Notes: a model not told the origin generated them from the sequence alone. Shown: positions 7,898 through 14,563, numbered from the stretch's first letter. The stretch is DNA of 42,509 nt from Candidatus Omnitrophota bacterium (GCA_028280285.1 JANQMA010000010.1:1-42509); one strand, 5' to 3'. Numbers and translations are program-made.

Positions 7898-7930
7898 TAA
7901 AAAAAGGCGCTAAGATTTCTCTTAACGCCT
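7898..7930 (-). terminator. Intrinsic terminator for the minus-strand tRNA
   Basis: Read on the minus strand, AAGGCGTTAAG pairs with CTTAGCGCCTT across AGAAAT and is followed by an uninterrupted T-run. On the plus strand there is no T-run after the stem, so it serves the tRNA gene rather than the aldehyde dehydrogenase gene. Confidence 0.7.
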
Positions 7931-7932
7931 TA

Positions 7933-7954
7933 CTCGTAGCATATCCTTTCCAAC
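7933..7954 (+). repeat. Inverted partial copy of the tRNA gene
   Basis: The plus strand here reads CTCGTAGCATA joined to TCCTTTCCAAC. Both 11-mers occur in the tRNA at 8045-8117 on the opposite strand, where they are separated by 12 nt (the D loop and D-stem 3' side). It is a truncated, inverted copy of the tRNA 5' half. Confidence 0.65.
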
Positions 7955-7977
7955 AGTCTAAGTTTACTCTGGAAAGG
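7945..7977. repeat. Small inverted repeat CCTTTCCA/TGGAAAGG
   Basis: A perfect 8-bp stem in the trailer between the tRNA and its terminator. The left side overlaps the inverted partial tRNA copy. Confidence 0.5.
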
Positions 7978-8000
7978 GGGATGTGTCAATATTTTCAGGA

Positions 8001-8035
8001 TGGAAATAATGCCTTTCCGAAGCCCATTATTTCCA
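8001..8035. repeat. 11-bp inverted repeat in the tRNA trailer
   Basis: TGGAAATAATG at 8001-8011 and its exact complement at 8025-8035, separated by a 13-nt loop that again contains CCTTTCC. It lies just downstream of the tRNA 3' end and may be a processing signal. Confidence 0.5.
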
Positions 8036-8043
8036 CTAAATGT

Positions 8044-8117
8044 GCGCCCTCGGCAGGATTCGAACCTGCATCGACCTCTTCGTTGGAAAGGAGCATTAAT
8101 CCATTATGCTACGAGGG
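8044..8117 (-). tRNA. tRNA-like gene with non-canonical anticodon loop
   Basis: On the minus strand the sequence folds as a regular cloverleaf: acceptor GCCCTCG/CGAGGGC with discriminator G, positions 8-9 TA, D stem GCAT/ATGC, anticodon stem CCTTT/AGAGG, 5-nt variable loop, and T stem GCAGG/CCTGC with loop TTCGAAT. The 7-nt anticodon loop in this fold is CCAACGA, which lacks U33 and would read AAC (Val), an unlikely bacterial anticodon. No shift of the stem gives a standard loop. CCA is not encoded, unlike in the two spacer tRNAs. Promoter and terminator are present. It may be an atypical tRNA, a pseudo-tRNA, or contain a sequence error. Confidence 0.6.
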
Positions 8118-8132
8118 CGACATATATTGATA

Positions 8133-8161
8133 ATTATACAATAAATTTGATAAATAATCAA
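8133..8161 (-). promoter_or_regulatory. Promoter of the minus-strand tRNA gene
   Basis: On the minus strand, TTGATT (complement of 8156-8161) and a perfect TATAAT (complement of 8133-8138) are separated by 17 bp. Transcription would start about 8 bp before the tRNA. The AT-rich region may also hold a promoter for the radical SAM gene on the plus strand (TTGATA at 8127, TAAATA at 8151), which is weaker. Confidence 0.6.
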
Positions 8162-8193
8162 ATTTTATTTATGAATGAATGAAGGAGAAAAAA

Positions 8194-9663
8194 ATGAAAG
8201 TACTATTTCTAACACCACCACTCAAGGCGTGGGATTCACACGGGTATCATTTGGCCGCTAATCAAATGCATGCGCAGTTGGCTGCTTATTTAAGAGAAAA
8301 GGGTATCGCCGAAGTTGACGCACTTGATTGCCGGGCGGATGAAGTGGATTGGGATGGTATGGTGAAATATGCCCAGGAAACAAAACCGGATATGGTTTTT
8401 GTCGGAGAGCTTCTGCACTCGACGTGTGGAGCGGCGGTGATTTGGTATTTTAATGAAGGTCTGCGTTTGATTAAAGAGGCGATGCCGGAGGTGATAACGG
8501 TGGCCGGCGGTCTGTGGTATTCCGGTGATGCGGAGAGACAACTGCGTCTTAATCCGACGATTGATTATATTATGCTCGGTGAAGCAGAGCTTACGCTTGA
8601 AGATTTGATCAATAACAAAAAAGACCCAAAGGTCGATGAGCGTGAGATTCCAGGACTCGTGTCTCGCCGGGAAGACGGCACGATTGTATTCGGTCCGCAT
8701 CGTGATTTGATTCCTGATCTTAATGTTCTGCCGATGCCGGCATACGACCTTTTTCCGATGACAAAATATGTGGGGCATACATACTGGAAACCGTTTGCCG
8801 AGATGATGACGTCCCGCGGTTGCCCCGGCAAGTGCCATTTCTGTTATGAATGGGCGCTCTATGATTCGCGTACGGCATCCCAAGACTTTACGTCGTGGCG
8901 TGGGCTCAAAGGTAAACGTATCGTTGATGAATTAGATATTTTGGAGAAAGAATACGGCATCACAACCGTTGTTATGCAGGATGATGCGTTTAACAGTGAT
9001 ACCGAGGCGATGATTGAATTCTGTGAAGAAAAGATCAAGCGCGGTAATAAAATCCAATGGGTGTGTTTAGGCCGTGCCGATCAATGGGTTTCACAGCATG
9101 ACATTTTGCCTTTAATGAAAAAGGCAGGGTTATTTCTTGCGCTGACCGGTGTTGAGGTTGAGGACGATATGACTTTAACTAAACAGGGCAAAGGTGTAAC
9201 TGTTGATCAAATAAAGAAAACGATTAAAATCCTTCGCGAAAATGATATCGGAAGTGTAGGAACGGTTTTAATCGGTTTAAGAGATGATGATGAAGCAAAG
9301 ATCAAAGAGCGTTTACGTGTCGCCGATGAAATCGATCCGGATATTTTTGCGTTGGATTATTTAACACCGGTACCGAATTCGCCGGATTGGAAATACGGAA
9401 TTAAACAAGGCTGGTTTGATCCGGATACGATTGATCTTAAGGTATGGGATTTTCAACACCCCGTAATCCCGACGGACCATTTATCGATTGAAGAAGTGGG
9501 CCGTTTGGGCGCGTGGTGTATGCGCGAATATTATTCCAAGCCGGAACGTATTCACCGTATTTTTTCAAGTAACTATGATGAGAAAGTTAAATTATGCGTG
9601 AAGGATTTTATGGATAATATTTCCAAATGGGAAGCTAACTCGAGGGTGCAGGCAAATACGTAA
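8194..9663 (+). CDS. Cobalamin-binding-domain radical SAM enzyme
   Basis: A 489-residue protein. The N-terminal ~150 residues have the B12-binding Rossmann pattern (MKVLFLTPPLKAWDSHGYHL, CRADEVDWDGM, VAGGLWYSGDAE, DYIMLGEAELTLEDLI). The radical SAM core follows, with the [4Fe-4S] motif TSRGCPGKCHFC (C210, C214, C217). This is the BchE/HpnJ-like class, whose members include methylases and ring-forming enzymes. Each turnover can release 5'-deoxyadenosine. GGAG at 8184 places the start at the ATG at 8194, not the ATG at 8179. The next gene is a PCP_red-like protein, a pairing that fits this class. It lies directly upstream of the PKS genes, so tailoring of a polyketide is plausible; the reaction is not predictable. 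Confidence 0.85.
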   Translation: MKVLFLTPPLKAWDSHGYHLAANQMHAQLAAYLREKGIAEVDALDCRADEVDWDGMVKYAQETKPDMVFVGELLHSTCGAAVIWYFNEGLRLIKEAMPEVITVAGGLWYSGDAERQLRLNPTIDYIMLGEAELTLEDLINNKKDPKVDEREIPGLVSRREDGTIVFGPHRDLIPDLNVLPMPAYDLFPMTKYVGHTYWKPFAEMMTSRGCPGKCHFCYEWALYDSRTASQDFTSWRGLKGKRIVDELDILEKEYGITTVVMQDDAFNSDTEAMIEFCEEKIKRGNKIQWVCLGRADQWVSQHDILPLMKKAGLFLALTGVEVEDDMTLTKQGKGVTVDQIKKTIKILRENDIGSVGTVLIGLRDDDEAKIKERLRVADEIDPDIFALDYLTPVPNSPDWKYGIKQGWFDPDTIDLKVWDFQHPVIPTDHLSIEEVGRLGAWCMREYYSKPERIHRIFSSNYDEKVKLCVKDFMDNISKWEANSRVQANT

Positions 9664-9665
9664 AA

Positions 9666-9729
9666 TGTGGTCCGTGGTCGGTGGTCTGTGATCCGAAACA
9701 GCCCACAGAGCACAGAACACAGATCACAA
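9666..9729. repeat. Hairpin repeat, GTGGTCT family (7-nt period)
   Basis: Left arm GTGGTCC-GTGGTCG-GTGGTCT-GTGATCC; right arm of CACAGAG/CACAGAA/CACAGAT units. It is the most frequent family in the window, with copies at 10014, 12442/12889, 14183, 14505, 21682 and one arm at 24331. Confidence 0.88.
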
Positions 9730-9738
9730 GAGGTAAAA

Positions 9739-10017
9739 ATGCAAGACACAAATACACAATTAAAGTGGGAAGAAAAAGCAAAAAAGAAATATAAAACAAT
9801 GGTTGAGAATATCCCGCTATTTCATCGGGAGATTGCGAAGACCGTTGTGAATAAAAAGGCCGAGCTCCTTGCCAAAGACCGCGGATCGGAATTGATCGAG
9901 GAAGAAGATATTGTCCGTGCGTTTTTTGCCGAAGTGCCCATGACTTTTTATAGTTTAATGATTCGCCTGCTTGAACAGTCGGGGTTTGATTACAAAAGGT
10001 ACCAAGATAAAGAGTGA
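9739..10017 (+). CDS. PCP_red-like small protein
   Basis: A 92-residue protein starting at the ATG at 9739, with AGAGG about 7 bp upstream; an earlier in-frame start would lie in the hairpin repeat. It matches the proto-chlorophyllide-reductase C-terminal domain (PCP_red): an N-terminal W followed by a helical stretch, IPLFHREIAKTVVNKKAELLAKDRGS, then an acidic IEEEDIVRAF helix. In that family the domain binds substrate next to an iron-sulfur reductase. Stand-alone copies are found beside radical SAM genes, as here. The C-terminal 25 residues (FYSLMIRLLEQSGFD) go beyond the usual domain. Its stop codon lies at the first bases of the next hairpin repeat. It probably assists the radical SAM enzyme; this is inferred from position. 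Confidence 0.65.
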   Translation: MQDTNTQLKWEEKAKKKYKTMVENIPLFHREIAKTVVNKKAELLAKDRGSELIEEEDIVRAFFAEVPMTFYSLMIRLLEQSGFDYKRYQDKE

Positions 10018-10075
10018 TCTGTGGTCGGTGGTCTGTGATCTGAAACAGACCACGGACCACGGAACACAGACCACA
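10014..10075. repeat. Hairpin repeat, GTGGTCT family (7-nt period)
   Basis: Left arm GTGATCT-GTGGTCG-GTGGTCT-GTGATCT, loop GAAA, right arm CAGACCAC-GGACCAC-GGAACAC-AGACCAC. The TGA stop of the PCP_red-like gene is part of the left arm. Confidence 0.9.
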
Positions 10076-10079
10076 TAAT

Positions 10080-11090
10080 ATGAAAATAGCAATCATTGGT
10101 GGCGGCGCAATTGGATCAGTCGCCGCTGCTTATCTAACAAAAGCTGGTATTGCCACAACGCTTGTTGCGCGTCAGGAGCACTGTGATGCTATCAATGCCA
10201 ATGGGCTTAAGATCAATGGCCTCGGCGGCGGGGAATATTTCCCCCTTAAAGCCGTAACAACACTCGATCAAGAATATGATCTTGTGATATTCACGACGAA
10301 AACACAGGATTTGGAAGCAGCGTATCAAGACAACCATGAATTTCTAGAAAGTGGTGATGTTTTGACAAGCCAAAACGGTGTGCAGGCCGATAATATTATG
10401 GGCGTGCATATTGAAGGTGATCGTCAGTATTCAAGTATCGTGATGTTTGGCGCGACTTTTGTTAAGCCGGGCGAGGTGACGTATAACTTTCCCGGTGATT
10501 GGATTATCGGAAAGCCGCTTGGTACGCTCAATCCGCGCACACATGAAATTGTTGCAACAATTAATAAAGGGCTTAAGGCCGTTGCCTCGCCGGATATTAT
10601 GGGAATGAAGTGGCTTAAGCTATTTGTGAATTTTAATAACTGCATTCCTGCATTGATTGATAAGTCGATGCAGGAAACATTTGCTGATATGGATTTGTGT
10701 CGTCTAAGTATTTTGCTTCTTAAAGAAGGGTTGGATATTGTCGAGAAGGCAGGGGCAAAGTTAGAGTCATTGCCTGAGTTTCCTAAAGAGCGGATTTACG
10801 GTTTGGCGAATATGCCGATCGATGAAGCAGCAGGTATCATTAATAAAACGCTGACGACTTTAAGTGAAGAACCGCTCTATGGTTCGATTTTACAGAGTAT
10901 TAAACGCGGCAAGAAAAGCGAGATTGAGTTTATCAACGGTGAGCCTGTGTTTATCGCGCGTCAAATGCGCAGCGAAGCGCCGCTCAATGAAAAGATTTTG
11001 GAAATGATTAATCATATTGAAAATACCGGGGAGTTTTATACGCTGGAGAAAGTGAAAGAAGAGTTTAACTTGCTGGCAAATACAAATTGA
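10080..11090 (+). CDS. Ketopantoate reductase-like (ApbA/PanE) oxidoreductase
   Basis: A 336-residue NAD(P)-dependent reductase. The N terminus MKIAIIGGGAIGSVAAAYL is a Rossmann dinucleotide motif. IFTTKTQD, LTSQNGVQ and the C-terminal helical domain with the conserved Lys region (MKWLKLFVNFNNCIPAL) and the RGKKSEIEFINGEPV segment are typical of 2-dehydropantoate 2-reductases. PanE makes pantoate for CoA and phosphopantetheine. Family members also act in secondary pathways, and its place between a radical SAM pair and KS-alpha makes a biosynthetic role possible. It starts 4 bp after a hairpin repeat; no strong Shine-Dalgarno sequence is visible. Confidence 0.82.
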   Translation: MKIAIIGGGAIGSVAAAYLTKAGIATTLVARQEHCDAINANGLKINGLGGGEYFPLKAVTTLDQEYDLVIFTTKTQDLEAAYQDNHEFLESGDVLTSQNGVQADNIMGVHIEGDRQYSSIVMFGATFVKPGEVTYNFPGDWIIGKPLGTLNPRTHEIVATINKGLKAVASPDIMGMKWLKLFVNFNNCIPALIDKSMQETFADMDLCRLSILLLKEGLDIVEKAGAKLESLPEFPKERIYGLANMPIDEAAGIINKTLTTLSEEPLYGSILQSIKRGKKSEIEFINGEPVFIARQMRSEAPLNEKILEMINHIENTGEFYTLEKVKEEFNLLANTN

Positions 11091-11094
11091 AAGG

Positions 11095-11165
11095 AGTGAT
11101 AGAGTGATAAAGTGCTAGAGTGATAATTCAAATATCACTGTATCACTACTATCACTATATCACTT
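11095..11165. repeat. Hairpin repeat, GTGATA family (8-nt period)
   Basis: Left arm AGTGATAG-AGTGATAA-AGTGCTAG-AGTGATAA; right arm TATCACTG-TATCACTA-CTATCACTA-TATCACT. Same family as 2311-2393. Confidence 0.88.
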
Positions 11166-11179
11166 TTAAGAGGATAAAT

Positions 11180-12442
11180 ATGACAAAGCGTAGAGTAGTA
11201 GTCACAGGTGTCGGGGTTGTTTCGCCCAACGGGATTGGGAAAGAGGCGTGTTGGGACGGTATGACCAACGGGCGCTCGGCGATTAAACGTGTCACCGAGT
11301 TTGATACATCGATTTTTAACACAAAGATTGCCGCGCAAGTCCATGACTTTGATCCGATCAAATTAGGATTATCTCACGAAGAAGCGTATCGCATGGACCG
11401 TTATGTGCAGTTTGCCATGGTTTCAGCGCAAGAAGCGTTGATTGATTCGGCGCTGAATTTAAAAGAAGTTGATAAAGAACGTTTTGGTGTGTCGCTTGCC
11501 AATGCGATTTGCGGAACGAAATATATGGAAGAAGAGTTTGCGCTGGTCACCGATAGCGGCAAGAATCCGATCGATCCGACCATTGCCCGGCCTGATCTGT
11601 ATGATGCGGCGATGTTTAATACCCCGTCGAGTGAGATTTCGGCCAAGTATGGACTTCAAGGTGTGTGCACAACCATTTCAACGGGGTGTACGGCAGGGAC
11701 CGATGCGGTGGGCTTTGCCATGGAAGAGATCATGGACGGTCATGCCGATGTCATGATTTGCGGCGCGGCCGAGGCGCCGATTTGTCCGATTACCTTCGGC
11801 GCGTTTGATACGGTCAATGTTTTATCCGTTCATAATGAGGAACCGGAAAAGGCATCACGTCCGTTTGATGCGAACCGCAATGGCTTTGTGATCTCAGAAG
11901 GCGCAGGACTTCTTGTGGTTGAAGAGCTTGAGCATGCCAAGGCGCGTGGGGCGAAGATTTATTGTGAAGTGGTTGGGTTTGGCACGACGAACAATGCGTA
12001 TCATATGACCGATCTTCCGCCGGAAGGCGATGCAAAAGCGAAATGTATTAAACTTGCGTTGGAAGACGCCGGTGTCGCACCGACGGATATTGATTATATC
12101 AATGGGCATGGTTCATCAACGCGACAGAATGATGTCTTTGAAACTAATGCGTATAAGATGGTGTTTGGTGATCATGCCTACAAAGTGCCGATCTCATCAC
12201 TGAAATCAATGATTGGTCATCCGCTCGCCGGAGCAAACGGGATTGAGCTCGTTGTTGGGTCTTTAATTTTTGAAAGAAATATTTTACCGCCGACAATTAA
12301 TCAAGAAACACCGGATCCGAATTGTGATTTAGATTATGTGCCGAATGTGAAACGGGAGAAAAAAGTTAATTGTATGTTAAAGACGAGCAGTGGATTCTCG
12401 GGTATACATTCGGCGATGGTTTTGCGGAGATTTGAGGATTAG
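11180..12442 (+). CDS. Type II PKS ketosynthase alpha (KS-alpha)
   Basis: A 420-residue beta-ketoacyl synthase with a complete active site: Cys170 in ISTGCTAGTDAVG, His310 in INGHGSSTRQND, Lys342 and His347 in SLKSMIGHPLAG. The STGC(T)xGxDAVG form of the nucleophile motif is typical of KS-alpha subunits of type II polyketide synthases rather than housekeeping FabF (usually TACxSG). It catalyses decarboxylative condensation of malonyl-ACP onto the growing chain. The start is the ATG at 11180, preceded by AGAGGA; an upstream in-frame start lies in the hairpin repeat. The partner KS-beta follows after an inserted four-helix-bundle gene, then an ACP. The KS-alpha/KS-beta/ACP trio is the minimal PKS. 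A KS for aryl polyenes has the same arrangement and is the main alternative. Confidence 0.85.
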   Translation: MTKRRVVVTGVGVVSPNGIGKEACWDGMTNGRSAIKRVTEFDTSIFNTKIAAQVHDFDPIKLGLSHEEAYRMDRYVQFAMVSAQEALIDSALNLKEVDKERFGVSLANAICGTKYMEEEFALVTDSGKNPIDPTIARPDLYDAAMFNTPSSEISAKYGLQGVCTTISTGCTAGTDAVGFAMEEIMDGHADVMICGAAEAPICPITFGAFDTVNVLSVHNEEPEKASRPFDANRNGFVISEGAGLLVVEELEHAKARGAKIYCEVVGFGTTNNAYHMTDLPPEGDAKAKCIKLALEDAGVAPTDIDYINGHGSSTRQNDVFETNAYKMVFGDHAYKVPISSLKSMIGHPLAGANGIELVVGSLIFERNILPPTINQETPDPNCDLDYVPNVKREKKVNCMLKTSSGFSGIHSAMVLRRFED

Positions 12443-12475
12443 TTGTGGTCTGTGTTCTGTGGTCTGTTGTCTAAA
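12442..12475. repeat. Split hairpin, left arm (GTGGTCT family)
   Basis: GTGGTCT-GTGTTCT-GTGGTCT-GTTGTCT begins 2 bp after the KS-alpha stop. Its pairing partner is not adjacent but lies at 12889-12917, beyond the four-helix-bundle gene. Confidence 0.8.
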
Positions 12476-12486
12476 ATTTTAATTTC

Positions 12487-12526
12487 TACCCCCAAAAAGA
12501 AAATAAATAATCAAAACAGGGGGAGA
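12487..12526 (+). promoter_or_regulatory. Stem that buries the ribosome-binding site of the four-helix-bundle gene
   Basis: CCCCC (12489-12493) can pair with GGGGG (12519-12523), and flanking TCT with AGA adds three pairs around one bulged A. GGGGGAG is the Shine-Dalgarno sequence of the ATG at 12529. The loop is A-rich. The same arrangement precedes the second four-helix-bundle gene at 42233-42254. Confidence 0.55.
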
Positions 12527-12528
12527 AA

Positions 12529-12879
12529 ATGAAAATTAGAAGCTTTAAAGATTTAAACACATGGAAAAAGTCACATGAATTAGTTTTAGAAATTTATGGA
12601 ATAACTAAAAATTTTCCAGATGAAGAAAAGTTTTGTTTGGCTAGTCAAATTAGACGATCGGCAATTTCAATCAGCGCGAATATTGCTGAAGGATATATGA
12701 AAAGCCGAAAGGATTTTATAAGATATCTTGATATATCAAGAGGATCGCTGGAGGAAACAAAACAGCATCTTATTTTGAGTAATGATTTAGGTTATTTACA
12801 AAATAAGCAATTTGAACAATTATTTGATTTAGCTGAAGATGTAGGGAAAATGATTTACGGTTTGCGTTCAAAATTATAG
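12529..12879 (+). CDS. Four-helix-bundle protein (23S intervening-sequence type)
   Basis: A 116-residue protein of the four-helix-bundle/S23 family (PF05635, TIGR02436). Typical signatures are FKDLNTWKKSHELVLEIY at the N terminus, FPDEEKFCLASQIRRSAISI, then SANIAEGYMKSRKDFIRYL and a C-terminal helix. Relatives are encoded in intervening sequences of 23S rRNA genes and, as Avd, in diversity-generating retroelements, where they bind nucleic acid. Base composition is more AT-rich than the PKS genes around it. The gene interrupts the KS-alpha/KS-beta pair and lies between the two arms of a heptamer hairpin, so it appears to have been inserted into, or to have arisen with, that repeat. No 23S function is implied by its place here. 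Confidence 0.9.
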   Translation: MKIRSFKDLNTWKKSHELVLEIYGITKNFPDEEKFCLASQIRRSAISISANIAEGYMKSRKDFIRYLDISRGSLEETKQHLILSNDLGYLQNKQFEQLFDLAEDVGKMIYGLRSKL

Positions 12880-12888
12880 CTTTCATAT

Positions 12889-12917
12889 ACGATCACAGAC
12901 CACGGACCACAGATCAC
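12889..12917. repeat. Split hairpin, right arm (GTGGTCT family)
   Basis: GATCACA-GACCACG-GACCACA-GATCACA is the complement of the left arm at 12442-12475. Together they flank the four-helix-bundle gene as inverted repeats about 415 bp apart. Confidence 0.8.
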
Positions 12918-12944
12918 AAAATTACACAAAAATAGAGGAATTAC

Positions 12945-14177
12945 ATGGATAAGATAGCCATAACAGGTCTTGGAGTAATATCTCCGAGCGGAATAGATAA
13001 ATCAAAATTCTGGTCCAATGTGTCACACGGGCGCTCGGCCGTTGAAACAATTGAACGTTTTGATGCATCGAAATACGCATCACACATTGCCGGGCATGTG
13101 CATGAATTGGATGCGTATAGTAATGTGTCGTCGAGACTGCTTAAGAAAATCGATCTTTTTGCGCACATGGCGCTTGTGGCCTCAGAAATGGCGCTGCAAG
13201 ATGCCGGCATTGATATCGAGAAGGAAGATAAAGACCGTATCGGAATTTTTATGGGCAATGCCATCGGTGGTTGGTTGTACGCCGAAACTGAGCTGCGTGA
13301 TCTGTATATCGAAGGGCGGGAAGGTGTAAGCCCTTTTATGGCGTCCGCCTGGTTTCCGGCAGCACCGCAAGGACAAGTGTCGATTCATTATGGCATTAAA
13401 GGGTATTCGAAAACCGTTGTCTCGGACCGCGCGAGTTCCTTGATGGCGATCGGCTATGGCGCGCGTAATTTGTCAGCGAATAAAAATGAACTCATTATAG
13501 CCGGAGGCATGGAAGCGCCGGTAACACCTTATGCGCTTCTTTGTTGTAATACATCCGGTCAACTAACAACGAACAACCAACAACCGGCAACCGCTTATAA
13601 GCCATATGATAAAGAGCGTGATGGTTATGCGATTGCCGAAGGCGCCGGGATGGTTATTATGGAGCCGCTTAAGCGCGCGCAAAACCGTAATGCAAAAGTT
13701 TATGCGAACGTGATTGGTTATGCGACGACGACGGATGCGACGGATCGCATTGATCCGGCGGAAGATGGAAAGCAACTCGCGCGTGCGATGCGCCAAGCAC
13801 TCGCCGAGGCTTCACTTAATCCAGAAGATATTGATTATGTCTGCCTAGACGGCGCAGCGACAAAAATGGGCGATGTTTCCGAGACACGCGCGATTAAAGA
13901 TGTGTTTGGTGACGCGGCCAAAAATATTCCCATGTCGGCGCCGAAATCAGTCTTTGGAAATATGCTGGGCGCAACCGGTGCGCTTGATGTGATTCCAACG
14001 GTGCTTGCCATGGAGCATAATGTTGTGCCGCCGACGATCAATTTGGATAATCCGGATCCACAGTGTGATTTGGATTATGTGGCGAATCAGTCGCGTGAAC
14101 ATGAAGTTAACCGCGCCATGATCATCAACCGCGGCCGCGGGGGAATCAATGCGGTGCTTGTGATTGAAAAGGGATAA
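12945..14177 (+). CDS. Type II PKS KS-beta (chain-length factor)
   Basis: A 410-residue ketosynthase homologue that has lost all three catalytic residues. The Cys position is Arg162 (VSDRASSLMAIG), the first His is Asp302 (CLDGAATKMGD) and the second His is Asn339 (SVFGNMLGATG); the Lys at 334 is kept. The rest of the fold is well conserved, so this is not a decayed gene. Such proteins pair with KS-alpha and set polyketide chain length. Actinobacterial factors usually carry Gln at the Cys position; Arg is unusual. Residues about 206-215 (LTTNNQQPA) form an insertion relative to KS-alpha and are encoded by a heptamer repeat arm at 13559-13592. RBS AGAGGA precedes the ATG at 12945. Confidence 0.85.
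   Translation: MDKIAITGLGVISPSGIDKSKFWSNVSHGRSAVETIERFDASKYASHIAGHVHELDAYSNVSSRLLKKIDLFAHMALVASEMALQDAGIDIEKEDKDRIGIFMGNAIGGWLYAETELRDLYIEGREGVSPFMASAWFPAAPQGQVSIHYGIKGYSKTVVSDRASSLMAIGYGARNLSANKNELIIAGGMEAPVTPYALLCCNTSGQLTTNNQQPATAYKPYDKERDGYAIAEGAGMVIMEPLKRAQNRNAKVYANVIGYATTTDATDRIDPAEDGKQLARAMRQALAEASLNPEDIDYVCLDGAATKMGDVSETRAIKDVFGDAAKNIPMSAPKSVFGNMLGATGALDVIPTVLAMEHNVVPPTINLDNPDPQCDLDYVANQSREHEVNRAMIINRGRGGINAVLVIEKG
13559..13592 (+). repeat. Heptamer repeat arm inside the KS-beta gene
   Basis: CAACTAA-CAACGAA-CAACCAA-CAACCGG-CAACC is the complement of the GTTGCTG/GTTGTTA type arm. It is translated in frame as a Thr/Asn/Gln-rich surface insertion. No pairing arm is seen nearby. Confidence 0.65.
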
Positions 14178-14182
14178 ATATT

Positions 14183-14243
14183 TGTGATCTGTGGTCTGTG
14201 CTCTGTGATCAGACAGAACACGGACCACGGACAACAGACCACA
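14183..14243. repeat. Hairpin repeat, GTGGTCT family (7-nt period)
   Basis: Left arm GTGATCT-GTGGTCT-GTGCTCT-GTGATCA; right arm AGAACAC-GGACCAC-GGACAAC-AGACCAC. Confidence 0.9.
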
Positions 14244-14264
14244 TAGAGCAAGAAAGGAGTAAGG

Positions 14265-14501
14265 ATGTCACTCGAAGATTCAGTAAAGGAAGTATTCAAA
14301 GATGTTTTAGATATTGGCGCTGATGAAATTCAAGCCGATGACAAATTAGAAAATGGGCTTGGCATTGACTCGACGGAGATGGTTGAGCTGACCGTTGCGA
14401 TTAAGAAAAAATTTAATCTGGAAATTGAAAACAATGCTTTAAGTAAAGGGCAAACGTTTAATGAAATTATTGAAACGTTAAAAGCGCAAGGGGCTGGGTA
14501 A
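14265..14501 (+). CDS. Acyl carrier protein of the PKS
   Basis: A 78-residue acyl carrier protein. Ser36 in GLGIDSTEMVEL is the phosphopantetheine attachment site, and helix I (LEDSVKEVFKDVLDI) and helix III (FNEIIETLKAQG) fit the family. It carries the growing polyketide for the KS pair just upstream. A strong AGAAAGGAG precedes the ATG at 14265. The motif is GIDS rather than the classical GxDSL, so the chain after Ser is T instead of L. No phosphopantetheinyl transferase or malonyl transferase is in the window; these would come from elsewhere. Confidence 0.9.
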   Translation: MSLEDSVKEVFKDVLDIGADEIQADDKLENGLGIDSTEMVELTVAIKKKFNLEIENNALSKGQTFNEIIETLKAQGAG

Positions 14502-14504
14502 TAT

Positions 14505-14563
14505 GTGATCTGTGGTCTGTGTTCTGTGATCAAACAGAACACGGACCACGGACAACAGACCAC
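14505..14563. repeat. Hairpin repeat, GTGGTCT family (7-nt period)
   Basis: Left arm GTGATCT-GTGGTCT-GTGTTCT-GTGATCA; right arm AGAACAC-GGACCAC-GGACAAC-AGACCAC. Nearly identical to the copy at 14183-14243 and on the other side of the ACP gene. Confidence 0.9.

Noticed and set aside
8044-8117. Assignment of the tRNA-like gene as Trp, Gly or Arg
   Set aside because: Shifts that place CCA, TCC or ACG in the anticodon break the anticodon stem.
7891-8182. Short reading frames around the tRNA-like gene
   Set aside because: They read through the terminator stem and the tRNA sequence.
12945-14177. KS-beta as a pseudogene
   Set aside because: All catalytic residues are replaced but the frame, length and fold motifs are intact and the gene follows KS-alpha, which fits a chain-length factor.
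9664-14563. CRISPR array from the regular GTGGTCT units
   Set aside because: Units are degenerate 7-mers joined without spacers and arranged as inverted arms, not identical repeats with unique spacers; no cas genes are present.
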